DNA of 39,625 nucleotides from a virus: positions 1-39,625 of the IMG/VR virus record IMGVR_UViG_3300031629_000017; one strand, written 5' to 3'. Below the pieces are notes generated by a model. That model saw nothing but the letters and a program-made list of their open reading frames with translations, did no database searches and was not told the origin of the DNA. Each line of letters starts with the position of its first letter. The stretch's first letter is position 1. Made by a program: the position numbers and the translations under genes. Shown here one piece after another: positions 1 to 9,486 of this stretch.

Positions 1-375
1 ACTACAGCCCCTATAGCTGCTTATATAGAGTCTGCTCAGTTTGATCTTGATGATGGGCACCAGTTTATGTTTATTTGGCGGTTAATGCCTGATATTACCT
101 TTGACGGGTCTACGGTAAGTTCTCCTGCTGCTACTATATCTTTGTTACCGTTAGCTAACTCTGGTTCAGGATATAACGACCCGTTGTCTGAAGGGGGATC
201 AAACAGTGCTGCTATTACTAGAACAGCTACAACACCTGTAGAGAAGTATACAGGAGAGGTATATACCCGCGTACGGGGTAGACAAATGGCTATGAAAATA
301 GAATCTAGTGCTGAAGGTGTTACTTGGCAGTTAGGTTCTCCACGAATTGATATGCGACCTGATGGTAGACGATAA
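1..375 (+). CDS. Virion structural protein, C-terminal part (5' truncated by window edge)
   Basis: The frame is open from base 1, so the first visible ATG at 67 is internal and the true start lies outside the window. About 124 residues are visible. The end reads YTRVRGRQMAMKIES, then W-x-L-G-x-P-R-I-D and a final RPDGRR. I know this tail from large head-tail or DNA-stabilisation type proteins of marine podovirus-like phages, where the RGRQ...RPDGRR end is well conserved. That family link is from memory and not tested. The stop TAA overlaps the next ATG by one base (TAATG), so the gene is probably co-translated with the next two small virion genes. The exact role (stabilisation, tail or connector) cannot be fixed from the C-terminus alone. 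Confidence 0.75.
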   Translation, partial: TTAPIAAYIESAQFDLDDGHQFMFIWRLMPDITFDGSTVSSPAATISLLPLANSGSGYNDPLSEGGSNSAAITRTATTPVEKYTGEVYTRVRGRQMAMKIESSAEGVTWQLGSPRIDMRPDGRR

Positions 376-569
376 TGGCTGTAGACAGAACTAAATATGA
401 TGTGCCTTTCCGTGCGCCCGCGTTGCCATACCCTCCAAAAGAGTATATTGCGCAGGACTTTGAAGAGTTTAACAAAATACTACGTATCTATTTTAACCAG
501 ATAGACAATGCTCTACGCAACGGCTCGCTTAATAGGCAAGCTGAAGCTATTACTTGGTTTATGAGCTAA
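375..569 (+). CDS. Small virion-cluster protein, unknown function (64 aa)
   Basis: This 64-residue protein begins in a TAATG overlap with the previous stop and ends in a second TAATG overlap with the next start. Its reading frame is therefore fixed on both sides. The N-terminus is rich in proline and tyrosine (FRAPALPYPPKEYI). The middle is an amphipathic helix with the pattern DFEEFNKILRIYFNQIDNAL. No signal peptide or membrane segment is seen. Short proteins of this kind often sit between the tail/stabilisation gene and later virion genes in marine phages. A minor virion or assembly role is inferred from position only. Confidence 0.8.
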   Translation: MAVDRTKYDVPFRAPALPYPPKEYIAQDFEEFNKILRIYFNQIDNALRNGSLNRQAEAITWFMS

Positions 570-889
570 TGGCTAATACTTACATAAATGCAAAAGTAGA
601 TTTAACTACTACTGATGTAACTACGTTGTACACTGCGGCTACTTACACCACAGGTATAGTTAAGTCTATATTAGTATCGGAAGACACGGGCAATGCAGAT
701 ACACTTACTGCTACTATAACTAACGGTAGTACGGTATACAGTCTATTTAAAACAAAAGCTATTGGCGCTAACGGCACCGTAGAACTACTGACTGCCCCCC
801 TAGTAATACAACCTACTGAGATATTAAAAGTCACTGCGGCTACTGCTAACAGATTGCATGTTGTAGCTAGTATTTTAGAGGTTACCTAA
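569..889 (+). CDS. Small virion protein, threonine-rich beta type (106 aa)
   Basis: The start is the ATG at 569, which shares its A with the preceding TAA. The frame also opens at an upstream TTG (554), but that lies inside the previous gene and has no ribosome site. The product is 106 residues, rich in Thr, Val and Ala, with alternating hydrophobic residues typical of a beta sandwich (for example SILVSEDTGNADTLTATITNGSTVYSLF). It has no cysteines, membrane segment or signal peptide. This type of protein is common beside the tail/stabilisation gene of marine podovirus-like phages, and a decoration or tail-fitting role is possible. The role is inferred from composition and position. Confidence 0.82.
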   Translation: MANTYINAKVDLTTTDVTTLYTAATYTTGIVKSILVSEDTGNADTLTATITNGSTVYSLFKTKAIGANGTVELLTAPLVIQPTEILKVTAATANRLHVVASILEVT

Positions 890-890
890 G

Positions 891-3800
891 ATGGGACGAC
901 GTGACGAAGGTAGAAGAGGTGAACCCGTTGGTACAAAAGACCCTGTTTTAGATCCCTCTACAGGAACTACTTACGTAGCTGGCACTTATGTTGACCCTGA
1001 TGGAGATGGGCAGTATCAGTTAGTTGGTGCCGACGGAGAAACATTAGGGACAGATAAGTTCTGGGATCAGGGTAAAACTCCTGTTCTTAAAGGGCAAACA
1101 AAAGCACCTTGGGATGATACAAAGGACGACGATGATGACGATAAGGGTGGGGCAGAAGTTGCTGATCCTAATCTTGATCCTACAGGTACTACAGGTACAC
1201 CTACACCTACTACAACCGATGCTTCGTTTTACGACGATTTTAACCTAGCTAGTTGGTACGCAAGGATATTAAAAGCGGACGACTACCAATCTAAAATTGA
1301 TGCCTTAAAACAACAAGCTTTTAACAACTTTGATCCTAATCGTGGAGAACTAGCGGGGACAAATTTTGAAGGTTGGGCTATTGATCAACTACTAGGTATG
1401 CCTTTTGTAAATCATGTTAGAGAGTCTGGAATTGGATTTAGTTCCGCACTTGCAAGTCCTTTTGAAGTAGATTACCCCTACGGGTACGACAATCAAAACC
1501 TATACATGAAGCTACCGGAAACGGGTGGCAATAATAGCATGATTCAAGGGTTTTCTGATGCAGAGCGAGAGCAATATCAAGACTTAATGGATCGTGGTAG
1601 GTTTATAGATACTAGCGACGGCAATGGAGGGCCGGGCGAATATACAATGATGTGGATAGAAGATCCCCCAGAGCTTAGTAATTGGGAAAACTTTTTATCT
1701 AACCCATTAGTAAACATAGCTGCGGCTATAATTCCCGGCGGCGCACAAGTTATAGCAACGTTAAAAGCCGTGTCAGGGTTTACTATGCACGCTAGTGACT
1801 GGTTTGCCTTCGCGGGCGGGTATGAGGTCGTAGGTCAAAAATTTGGTGAGTTTTCTGCTAGTATAGGTGAAGCGGCTAGCGCCGCCGTAGGAGGCAGTGA
1901 GTTTATAGCTAAAGCTGTTACTGCGGGCACTCAAAGTGCAATTGCTGCAATAATAACAGACCAAGATCCTCTAGAAGCGTTCTTAACAGGAGGAATGCAA
2001 GTAGCAGTTGGTACGATACTAGGTAAGATTAACGAGCTAACTGGTGGGGCACTAGACAACTTAGAAGAAATAGGCGTATTTACTGACGACACTAGAGAAT
2101 ACGATGCTAGTGGTAAATTATTATCGGGGTCAGCACCTCAATCTATAGGTAAAATAGCAAGAAGTTTAGTACAAGAAGCAATAGCGTCTCAACTAGCTAC
2201 GGGAGATATTAACGAAGCTCGTATGGCCCAGATAGTCTCGTCTGCGGTAATAACCACTGAAACTCTTGAAGGGTTTGTAGGGGAAAGGCTACCTGCTGGT
2301 GGCATACAAATGATTGCTACCTCTCTCCAAAGCTCGTTAAATGCGGCTATGCTAGGAGGAGATGTTTCTGATGCATTCTTAAAGACTTTAGCAAGTCAAC
2401 TTGAACGTACTATTAGGCAGTCGTTACAGAACGGTACTTTTGAAGAAGATTTTAAAGATTTCTGGGATAGAGCAAGTGGAAAATACACTACGCTAACTGA
2501 ACAAGCTATATTAGCAGATGAAGCAGCAGTAGCTCGCGCAGAAGCAGCTAAAGAAGTAAACGAAGTAAACCAATTAATATCCGATGGAGCTGACGAACTA
2601 ACCGCCCTAGCTAAAACAACTAATGATGCGTGGGATGCAATGGACGGTGGTTATGGAGCGGGTGCAACCATAGAAGAAATGGATGCATATGAAACCGCAT
2701 TAGCCGCGTACGACGCCGCAGAAGCTACCTTTACAGATAAACTAAACAACGATTACATTCCTAGGATTGATGCAGGAACTGACGTATACAACGATGCTAC
2801 TGCGGCGTATGAAGCCGCCGCTACCCTATACCAAGAAACATATGATGATATATCAGGTGGAGATGATGACTTTGAATCTGGATTTGCCGAAGCATTAGCA
2901 AGTATTAACGAAGCTACAGTAAACAATCTAAGTCCTGATTTTGATGCTGCATGGTACGCACAGAAAAATGGATTAGAAACTCCAGAAGAAGCGTACCAAC
3001 ATTATCTAAGTCAAGGGTTGGTAAACAACGCAATAACAAATCAACAGCAATACTATAACGACGTGCAGTGGCAATTATTAGGTAAGGCTTACTCGGCTGC
3101 TAATATAGACTATACAAAACTTACTCCCGCCCAAGCAAAAGCAGTAAATGCCGCGTTTGTTAGACAGTTTGGGGACATGTCTATTACAGAAATAGACCCT
3201 AATGACGTAACTAGCGCGGTAAACGCGGCACTTATAGCTAATACAATAGGTGAATTAACAGTAACGGAAGAAACTAATGCTAACTTAGAAGCCGCAGGAT
3301 TACCTACACAAGAAGTAGGATCTACACTTGATGTTACAACTGCATCATCTCTTGCAGCATACGAAATAAATCAACAAGACTCTACTTCCCCAACTAATGC
3401 TTACATAAATGGCGCAAGAGCAATACCTAACCCTAATACGGGGTTGTTAGAATGGGATAACTATAGTCTTAAATCACAATGGTCATGGTCTGACGGCAAG
3501 TTAGTGCAAAGCATACCGTCCAGTGACGGAACTGGATATGAGCAGTATGATTCTGCGGGAAACTTTTTAACTTACGTCATTAACGTTACTAGTGGTAACG
3601 ACATAAATTGGTTAAAAGACAACCACCCTGAAAAATATTTAGAAGCTATTGCTCAGATGGACGCTGAAACCGCCGCAGACCAAAACGTAGATAGTTGGTG
3701 GTACGAGCAAGCTAAAGCCGCTTTCGCAGCTAGAGAAGAAACGGGCGGCGATGGTATGGTTTTCTTGTCTAATCTTTGGGCAGGGACTGCTTCAGTACTA

Positions 3801-6800
3801 CAAGACATACAGTCGGTAGTAGCCGCGTTAGGTATTGATCCTACATCAACTCCTTTCTATAAAGGTTTAGATGACATAATTAATCTAGCTGAAAGCAAAC
3901 TTCCTGAAGAGACTCGTGAAAACACCGAAGCAATATGGAGAAAAATAAGCGCAGGTGAAGGAGTTGCTGGAACCGCAGAAGCTATATATGGCGCGTTTAA
4001 AGACCACCCTAGTGAATTCCTAACTCAAATTATTGGGTTAGAAGGCGTACAAGAGTTAGTTCCATTACTAGCAAGTATGGCAACTACCGGAGGAATAGGG
4101 GCTGTAGGACGTTTTGCAGGGTATGGGCTAAAAGCTACTACGTTAATGGCGCAAAGAGCTGGTATAGGCGTTGGTATAGCTACTGACATAGCCGAAAGTT
4201 TTGGAGGTACGTTTAATGGTGCTTATGAGGAAGCATTTGCTGTAGCCAAACAATCAGGTATGACCGATGCAGAAGCAGATAAATATGCAATAGACACGGC
4301 AAATACAGCCGCTGTTGCCGCTGCAACTTTTACTTTAATATCTATGGGAGTTGGTGGCAATGCCCTAGAAAACATGTTTATAAAAGGAGGAGGCGTAGGT
4401 AAGTTACAAGTTTTATTTGGAGAGATAGCTCAACGTATGGCTAATGGAGCTACAGTATTTGTAAAAGAAGGTTTTTCCGAAGCTATGGAAGAAGGCGCTA
4501 GTGCTGTAGTCCTAGAGTCTATATTGTACCAAATAGATCCTACTAGAGACGTGTCAGGTAATATAGCGTTAAACGCGTTTATGGGAGGTATTATAGGTGG
4601 CCCAATAGCCGGAGTGACGGGAGTATTTGCAAGTACTGGTAATCCCGTAGTTGATTTTCTGGTAGCTTACAATCCACAAGTACAACAAATAATGGAAGGG
4701 GCCGCTGACCTTAGCCAAGAAGAATTAGAATCTTCTTTAAATGAAGTTTTAGGAGATTCATTTCTTGTAGCAGACTTACTAGATCAATACTACGACGACC
4801 AGTACACAAGTTCTGTAGAAGCTACAACAGCTATTGATGCTTACGGTTTGCCACTTAATACCACAGATGTAGAGGCTCTCATGGGAGATACATCTGATGC
4901 TGATCTAGACGCACAAATAGCCACTTACTGGGCGTTAACTTATGGTAATGAGAACGATACTGATGGGGACGGCATACCTAACAACCAAGACAACGATGCT
5001 AATAACCCTAATATTAGTGGGATAAACTACGACGCCGAAACTGGAGATGTAACGTACACTAACGAAGACGGAAACATAGTAGTTGTTAGTCCAGATGGTA
5101 CTACTTCTGTATTTAATCCTGACGGTACTCCTGTTGTTGATCCTGTTGATCCTGTTGATCCTGTTGATCCTGTTGATCCTGTTGAAACTACTTACACACC
5201 TTTCACTTTAATTCCTCACCCAGATGTAGACGGTAAGTACACATTAGTTGCAGGTGATGGAGAAACTTTAGGTGGTACTTACAACGCAGATGGAACAGCG
5301 TTTAAAAACCAAAGAGCACCTTGGGATGATAGCGGCACTGTTGCTCCTTATAACCCTTTAGACAATTCTGATCCTGATCCTGATACTGATACTACCTATA
5401 CTCCGGGAACTTACGTTGATACTAACGGAGATGGAATATTTGAATTAGTTGGTGAAGATGGAGAAACTACATCTGGAGAGTACAACGAAGATGGTACTCC
5501 CTATACTCCTGATACTAGTACTACCTATACTCCGGGAACTTACGTTGATACTAACGGAGATGGAATATTTGAATTAGTTGGTGAAGATGGAGAAACTACA
5601 TCTGGAGAGTACAACGAAGATGGTACTCCCTATACTCCTGATACTGATACTGATACTGATACTACCTATACTCCGGGAACTTACGTTGATACTAACGGAG
5701 ATGGAATATTTGAATTAGTTGGTGAAGATGGAGAAACTACATCTGGAGAGTACAACGAAGATGGTACTCCTGTTGACACGGACGGGGATGGCATACCTGA
5801 TATATATGATCCTGACCCTAATATAGATAATACTACTGATACAGACAGTGATGGTGTACCTGACTACCTAGATGATTACCCTAACGATCCAGATAACATA
5901 CCACCAGACTTACCTGACCGTGATGGTGATGGTATACCTGATGACTACGATGATAATCCTGATGTAGATAATACTACTGATGGTGATGATGATGGTATAC
6001 CTGATTATTTAGACGATTACCCTGAAGATCCAGATAACGTAGACCCCGCTACTCTTGTAGATACGGATGAGGATGGTATACCTGATATAGACGACCTATA
6101 TCCTAACGATCCAGATAATATAAACCCTAATGAGGTTGATAGGGATGGTGATGGTATACCTGACGTTTATGACGATTATCCTGACGATCCAGAAAATATA
6201 GACCGCACTGCTGATGCTGATGACGATGGTATTCCTGATTTTGAGGATGATTACCCGCTTGACCCAGAAAACATAGACAGAGTTACCGATACAGATGGGG
6301 ATGGCGTACCTGATTTTGCAGATGAATACCCTGATGACCCAGATAATATAGACAAAGCAGGGTTACTAGCGGCCATAGCTGCAAATGAAAAGGCAGGTTT
6401 AAGTCGTGATGAAGCCATTAAAAAAGCAGTTGACGACCTAGCAACTAAACTTGGAAAAACTAAAGCCGAGATATTTTCAATTATAGGCTCACCTGCTTTA
6501 GAAGATGATCCAAGTACTGAAGAAGATGAGTCCGCCGGAGCCACAGGTATTTTCGCTGCTATAGGAGATGTAGGGGCGGATGTAAAATTAAATGCTACTG
6601 CTATATCTAAAGCACAGAAAGGTATTGATGACCTTATAGCATCTGGGGTAACTCGTGATGACGCTATACAAGCTATTGCAGATCAACTTGGAGTTGATGT
6701 AGGTACCTTAACTACGGCTATAGAAAAGGTAGGTGCGGGTGTAGCTTTAAACGCAGCGGCCATAGCGGGTGCGCAGACAGATATTGATGCTCTTATTGAC

Positions 6801-7925
6801 GCAGGGTTAACTCAAGATGAAGCTATTGCAGAAATTGCTAGTGATCTAGGCATTGGCATAGATGAATTAACTACTGCTATTGCAGGTGTAAGCGATCAAG
6901 TTAGCCAGATGGAAACCGACATCTTAGCTAAGATGAAAGAATATGAAGATGCTGGTATAGATAGAAATACAGCACTTGCGCAAGCTATAGAAGATGTCGC
7001 TACTGATCTTAATACTACTAAAGCAGACATACTAACTCAGTTAGGTACCACCGAAGCAAACTTGGGTGCTAAGTTTGACGCAGGTATCGCTGATTTAAGT
7101 GGGCAGTTAGAAGATACTAGAACAGCTATACTAGAGGAAGTTGCTAAAAACGAAGCGGCTGGTATGGAGAGAGACGACGCTCTTTCAGCGGCTATTGATA
7201 CTGTAGCGGGTAACCTTGATACAACTAGGCAAGAGTTATTAGACCAACTAGGCGCTACGGAAGCAACTCTTGCGAACGATATTGCAAATGTAAGTTCAGA
7301 CTTAGAAGTTGTAGCTAACTACGTGGGTAAACCCGCAAATGAAGTTACTGATGCAGATATAGATTTTGTAGCAGATATTATTGCGCAACAAGAAGTACTT
7401 TCTGAGCCTTTTGTTCCCACTGATGCACAATTACAGTATGATGTTAATAATGACGGCGTAATTGACATAAACGACCAGAACATGTTAGAACAATCGTTAG
7501 CGGGACAGGATGTTAGCTTAGGTGGACAGTTTGCAGCTACTGGATTGTACGCATATAATGATCAAATAGCCGCAGATCAAGCTATAGAAGATCAACGTAG
7601 GTTTGAAGAAGAGCAAGAGTTAGCACAAGAACAAGCCATGCAAATACAGCAACAAATGGATTTAAACCAACAATTAGATAAGTTTGATCAAGGCGCTCGT
7701 GATGTGTTTGCAGCGCAAGCAGCGGAACCTACAATAGTTAACACAAAACAAATGGGTCTAGCAGATATAGGTAAAGCGTACGACTTTAATAGTATATTTA
7801 GGGATAAAGAACAAGATCAATTTTACGGTACCCCGTTTGGAGGGTTTGGCCCAGTTGCTAGAGCAAAGGGCGGTATAATTGAAGACGACACAGATAGATT
7901 AATAAGATTAATTGGAGAAGGTTAA
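891..7925 (+). CDS. Giant repeat-rich virion protein (2344 aa) with Ca-binding-type loops
   Basis: This 2344-residue protein reads in domains. Residues about 25-80 are an acidic module (TTYVAGTYVDPDGDGQYQLVG...) repeated again near 1440-1625. Residues about 260-390 and 1060-1260 are Gly/Ala-rich hydrophobic helices, with EGFSEAMEEG near 1192. A single FDAAWYAQ...YQHYLSQG module sits near 683. A VDP linker repeat lies near 1415-1430 and three near-identical 43-residue repeats near 1500-1627. About seven DxDxDGIPD loops of thrombospondin-type-3 character fill 1628-1822. Five degenerate helical repeats (AGLxRDEAI...L) fill about 1825-2165, a dockerin/EF-hand-like loop (DVNNDGVIDIND) lies at 2184, and the end is RAKGGII. 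The length, the internal hydrophobic stretches and the late-gene position suggest an inner virion or ejection protein. The repeats could instead mean a fibre-like adhesin. Calcium binding is expected for such loops but untested. The stop overlaps the next start (TAATG). Confidence 0.85.
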   Translation: MGRRDEGRRGEPVGTKDPVLDPSTGTTYVAGTYVDPDGDGQYQLVGADGETLGTDKFWDQGKTPVLKGQTKAPWDDTKDDDDDDKGGAEVADPNLDPTGTTGTPTPTTTDASFYDDFNLASWYARILKADDYQSKIDALKQQAFNNFDPNRGELAGTNFEGWAIDQLLGMPFVNHVRESGIGFSSALASPFEVDYPYGYDNQNLYMKLPETGGNNSMIQGFSDAEREQYQDLMDRGRFIDTSDGNGGPGEYTMMWIEDPPELSNWENFLSNPLVNIAAAIIPGGAQVIATLKAVSGFTMHASDWFAFAGGYEVVGQKFGEFSASIGEAASAAVGGSEFIAKAVTAGTQSAIAAIITDQDPLEAFLTGGMQVAVGTILGKINELTGGALDNLEEIGVFTDDTREYDASGKLLSGSAPQSIGKIARSLVQEAIASQLATGDINEARMAQIVSSAVITTETLEGFVGERLPAGGIQMIATSLQSSLNAAMLGGDVSDAFLKTLASQLERTIRQSLQNGTFEEDFKDFWDRASGKYTTLTEQAILADEAAVARAEAAKEVNEVNQLISDGADELTALAKTTNDAWDAMDGGYGAGATIEEMDAYETALAAYDAAEATFTDKLNNDYIPRIDAGTDVYNDATAAYEAAATLYQETYDDISGGDDDFESGFAEALASINEATVNNLSPDFDAAWYAQKNGLETPEEAYQHYLSQGLVNNAITNQQQYYNDVQWQLLGKAYSAANIDYTKLTPAQAKAVNAAFVRQFGDMSITEIDPNDVTSAVNAALIANTIGELTVTEETNANLEAAGLPTQEVGSTLDVTTASSLAAYEINQQDSTSPTNAYINGARAIPNPNTGLLEWDNYSLKSQWSWSDGKLVQSIPSSDGTGYEQYDSAGNFLTYVINVTSGNDINWLKDNHPEKYLEAIAQMDAETAADQNVDSWWYEQAKAAFAAREETGGDGMVFLSNLWAGTASVLQDIQSVVAALGIDPTSTPFYKGLDDIINLAESKLPEETRENTEAIWRKISAGEGVAGTAEAIYGAFKDHPSEFLTQIIGLEGVQELVPLLASMATTGGIGAVGRFAGYGLKATTLMAQRAGIGVGIATDIAESFGGTFNGAYEEAFAVAKQSGMTDAEADKYAIDTANTAAVAAATFTLISMGVGGNALENMFIKGGGVGKLQVLFGEIAQRMANGATVFVKEGFSEAMEEGASAVVLESILYQIDPTRDVSGNIALNAFMGGIIGGPIAGVTGVFASTGNPVVDFLVAYNPQVQQIMEGAADLSQEELESSLNEVLGDSFLVADLLDQYYDDQYTSSVEATTAIDAYGLPLNTTDVEALMGDTSDADLDAQIATYWALTYGNENDTDGDGIPNNQDNDANNPNISGINYDAETGDVTYTNEDGNIVVVSPDGTTSVFNPDGTPVVDPVDPVDPVDPVDPVETTYTPFTLIPHPDVDGKYTLVAGDGETLGGTYNADGTAFKNQRAPWDDSGTVAPYNPLDNSDPDPDTDTTYTPGTYVDTNGDGIFELVGEDGETTSGEYNEDGTPYTPDTSTTYTPGTYVDTNGDGIFELVGEDGETTSGEYNEDGTPYTPDTDTDTDTTYTPGTYVDTNGDGIFELVGEDGETTSGEYNEDGTPVDTDGDGIPDIYDPDPNIDNTTDTDSDGVPDYLDDYPNDPDNIPPDLPDRDGDGIPDDYDDNPDVDNTTDGDDDGIPDYLDDYPEDPDNVDPATLVDTDEDGIPDIDDLYPNDPDNINPNEVDRDGDGIPDVYDDYPDDPENIDRTADADDDGIPDFEDDYPLDPENIDRVTDTDGDGVPDFADEYPDDPDNIDKAGLLAAIAANEKAGLSRDEAIKKAVDDLATKLGKTKAEIFSIIGSPALEDDPSTEEDESAGATGIFAAIGDVGADVKLNATAISKAQKGIDDLIASGVTRDDAIQAIADQLGVDVGTLTTAIEKVGAGVALNAAAIAGAQTDIDALIDAGLTQDEAIAEIASDLGIGIDELTTAIAGVSDQVSQMETDILAKMKEYEDAGIDRNTALAQAIEDVATDLNTTKADILTQLGTTEANLGAKFDAGIADLSGQLEDTRTAILEEVAKNEAAGMERDDALSAAIDTVAGNLDTTRQELLDQLGATEATLANDIANVSSDLEVVANYVGKPANEVTDADIDFVADIIAQQEVLSEPFVPTDAQLQYDVNNDGVIDINDQNMLEQSLAGQDVSLGGQFAATGLYAYNDQIAADQAIEDQRRFEEEQELAQEQAMQIQQQMDLNQQLDKFDQGARDVFAAQAAEPTIVNTKQMGLADIGKAYDFNSIFRDKEQDQFYGTPFGGFGPVARAKGGIIEDDTDRLIRLIGEG
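5136..5180 (+). repeat. Five tandem copies of 9-bp GTTGATCCT (Val-Asp-Pro linker)
   Basis: GTTGATCCT occurs five times without interruption from 5136 and is followed by a truncated GTTGA. It encodes a (VDP)n linker between the hydrophobic half and the acidic repeat half of the giant virion protein. Identical codons in all copies suggest recent slippage, so the copy number may vary among relatives. Confidence 0.95.
5391..5771 (+). repeat. Three near-identical tandem repeats (129-141 bp) inside the giant virion gene
   Basis: Copies start at 5391, 5520 and 5661, each opening with ACTACCTATACTCCGGGAAC. Periods are 129 and 141 bp. The 12-bp difference is extra GATACT (Asp-Thr) units. By eye I found no mismatch over about 110 bp of the three copies, so synonymous sites are also the same. 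Each encodes a TYTPGTYVDTNGDGIFELVG...SGEYNEDGTP unit. A diverged copy lies at about 5190-5330 and another at the protein N-terminus (about 960-1110). Confidence 0.95.
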
Positions 7926-9466
7926 TGGGTTGGTATACAGATCTAGTAGAGGGTGCGTCAAATCTAACGGGTATTTCCTCTGATGTAATATCGGGAGCAG
8001 CTCAACTTGGGTTAGGAGCCGTGGCTAATAACTATTTTCGGCCAGACGTACCTAAAGTAGGGTACCAAGGCAAAATCCCCGATTTACAAGCAGTGCGAGA
8101 ACGAGTACCTAATGTATCTCCCGAAGGTCGTAGGCCCGGAGAAGCAGGTCAACGCTACTTCTCAGACGTGCAGTATGCAAAACGTCCCGACACTAAAGCA
8201 GCCACTGTAGCTGAAGCGCAAGCAGTGGCTGAAACACAAGCAGCACAACTAGCGGAAAGAAATAATCCTACCCCTCCTACAGGTATGGCCGCAGGTGGTA
8301 TTGCTTCTGCCCACAACGGATATTATTTAGGGGGCAAAACAGATGGTATGGCGGACGACGTTCCTGCACGTATTGATGGTAGTCAAGAAGCCCGTCTTAG
8401 TGATGGTGAGTTTGTTATTCCTGCTGACGTGGTTAGCCACTTAGGTAATGGTAATTCTGATGCTGGTGCAAACCAACTGCACGGCATGATGGATAACGTA
8501 CGTATGGAACGTACTGGTAATCCTAAACAAGGTAAACAAATAGACCCTAACAAGTTTATGCCTAATATGGCTCAGGGCGGGATTGCACGTGCGTATAACT
8601 ACGGGGGTTCTGTATACAAAAATCAAACTCCAAAGACTAATTTTGCCGCTGGAGATCCTGTAGTAAACCCCGATGCTCTAGGAGAAGTGGCAGGTACAGA
8701 GTCTTCTTTGTCTAACTGGGCGGGTGACTACGTAACTGACATGCTAGGTCAAGGTAAGGCGTTGGGTAACCAAGCTTATCAAGGCTATGAAGGCCCACTT
8801 AGCGCAGGTACAAATACAATGCAAGATCAAGCCTACGCAGGTCTTGGCGCGTTGAATGCTCCTACTGGCATGGGTGCCTATACCCCACAGACTTTCGGCG
8901 CAGAACAAGCTGAACAGTATATGAATCCTTATTTAATGCAGTCTTTAAACCCTCAACTAGAAGAAGCTAGAAGGCAGTCTGAAATAGATCGTGTAGCTAA
9001 TGCAGGTCGTATGACTCAAGCAGGCGCTTTTGGTGGGTCACGTCAGGCTCTTATGGACATGGAGAATACACGTAACTTACAGTCTAACCTAGCCGACATA
9101 ACAGGGCAGGGATACGCTAGCGCGTATGATAGAGCGCAACAACAGTTTAACACTGAGCAAGGTCTTGGTATGCAAGCTCAGAACGCGGCTAACCAATACG
9201 GGTTTGACGTTCTTGGAAAACAAGGAGCTGCGGGCGCAGAACAAAGAGGTATTGCATCTGAAGGTATGGCAGCAGACTACGCGCAATTTAAAGAAGAGCG
9301 TGATTACCCTTACAAGCAAGTGCAGTACATGCAGTCGTTACTACAAGGATTACCTATTGAAGCGCAAGCAACTTCGTATGTAGCGCCAAGCAAAGCAGAC
9401 CAGTACACTCAAACTATGGGTCAGATGCAAGATTTATACACTCAGTTGTTTGGCGGCGGCGAGTAA
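7925..9466 (+). CDS. Virion protein with conserved 'SDGEFVIPADVV' region and AxGGI motifs (513 aa)
   Basis: The ATG at 7925 shares its A with the previous TAA. The 513-residue protein has a short N-terminal region with a hydrophobic stretch (SGAAQLGLGAVANNYF). It then has two glycine motifs, MAAGGIASAHNGYYLGG (about residues 120-136) and MAQGGIARAYNYGG (about 214-227). They flank a conserved segment with ARIDGSQEARLSDGEFVIPADVV (about 145-170). The C-terminal half is Gln/Ala/Tyr-rich and helical (GAFGGSRQALMDMENTRNL). I recall the SDGEFVIPADVV segment from many marine phage virion genes, so a structural or inner-core role is likely. No enzyme motif is visible. It sits between the two giant virion genes in one late operon. 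Confidence 0.83.
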   Translation: MGWYTDLVEGASNLTGISSDVISGAAQLGLGAVANNYFRPDVPKVGYQGKIPDLQAVRERVPNVSPEGRRPGEAGQRYFSDVQYAKRPDTKAATVAEAQAVAETQAAQLAERNNPTPPTGMAAGGIASAHNGYYLGGKTDGMADDVPARIDGSQEARLSDGEFVIPADVVSHLGNGNSDAGANQLHGMMDNVRMERTGNPKQGKQIDPNKFMPNMAQGGIARAYNYGGSVYKNQTPKTNFAAGDPVVNPDALGEVAGTESSLSNWAGDYVTDMLGQGKALGNQAYQGYEGPLSAGTNTMQDQAYAGLGALNAPTGMGAYTPQTFGAEQAEQYMNPYLMQSLNPQLEEARRQSEIDRVANAGRMTQAGAFGGSRQALMDMENTRNLQSNLADITGQGYASAYDRAQQQFNTEQGLGMQAQNAANQYGFDVLGKQGAAGAEQRGIASEGMAADYAQFKEERDYPYKQVQYMQSLLQGLPIEAQATSYVAPSKADQYTQTMGQMQDLYTQLFGGGE

Positions 9467-9486
9467 AATAATTTTAGGAGACACAC

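Noticed and set aside
1120-1145. Run of Asp followed by Lys resembling an enteropeptidase site in the giant virion protein
   Set aside because: It lies in an acidic low-complexity linker, and the resemblance has no biological meaning in a phage.
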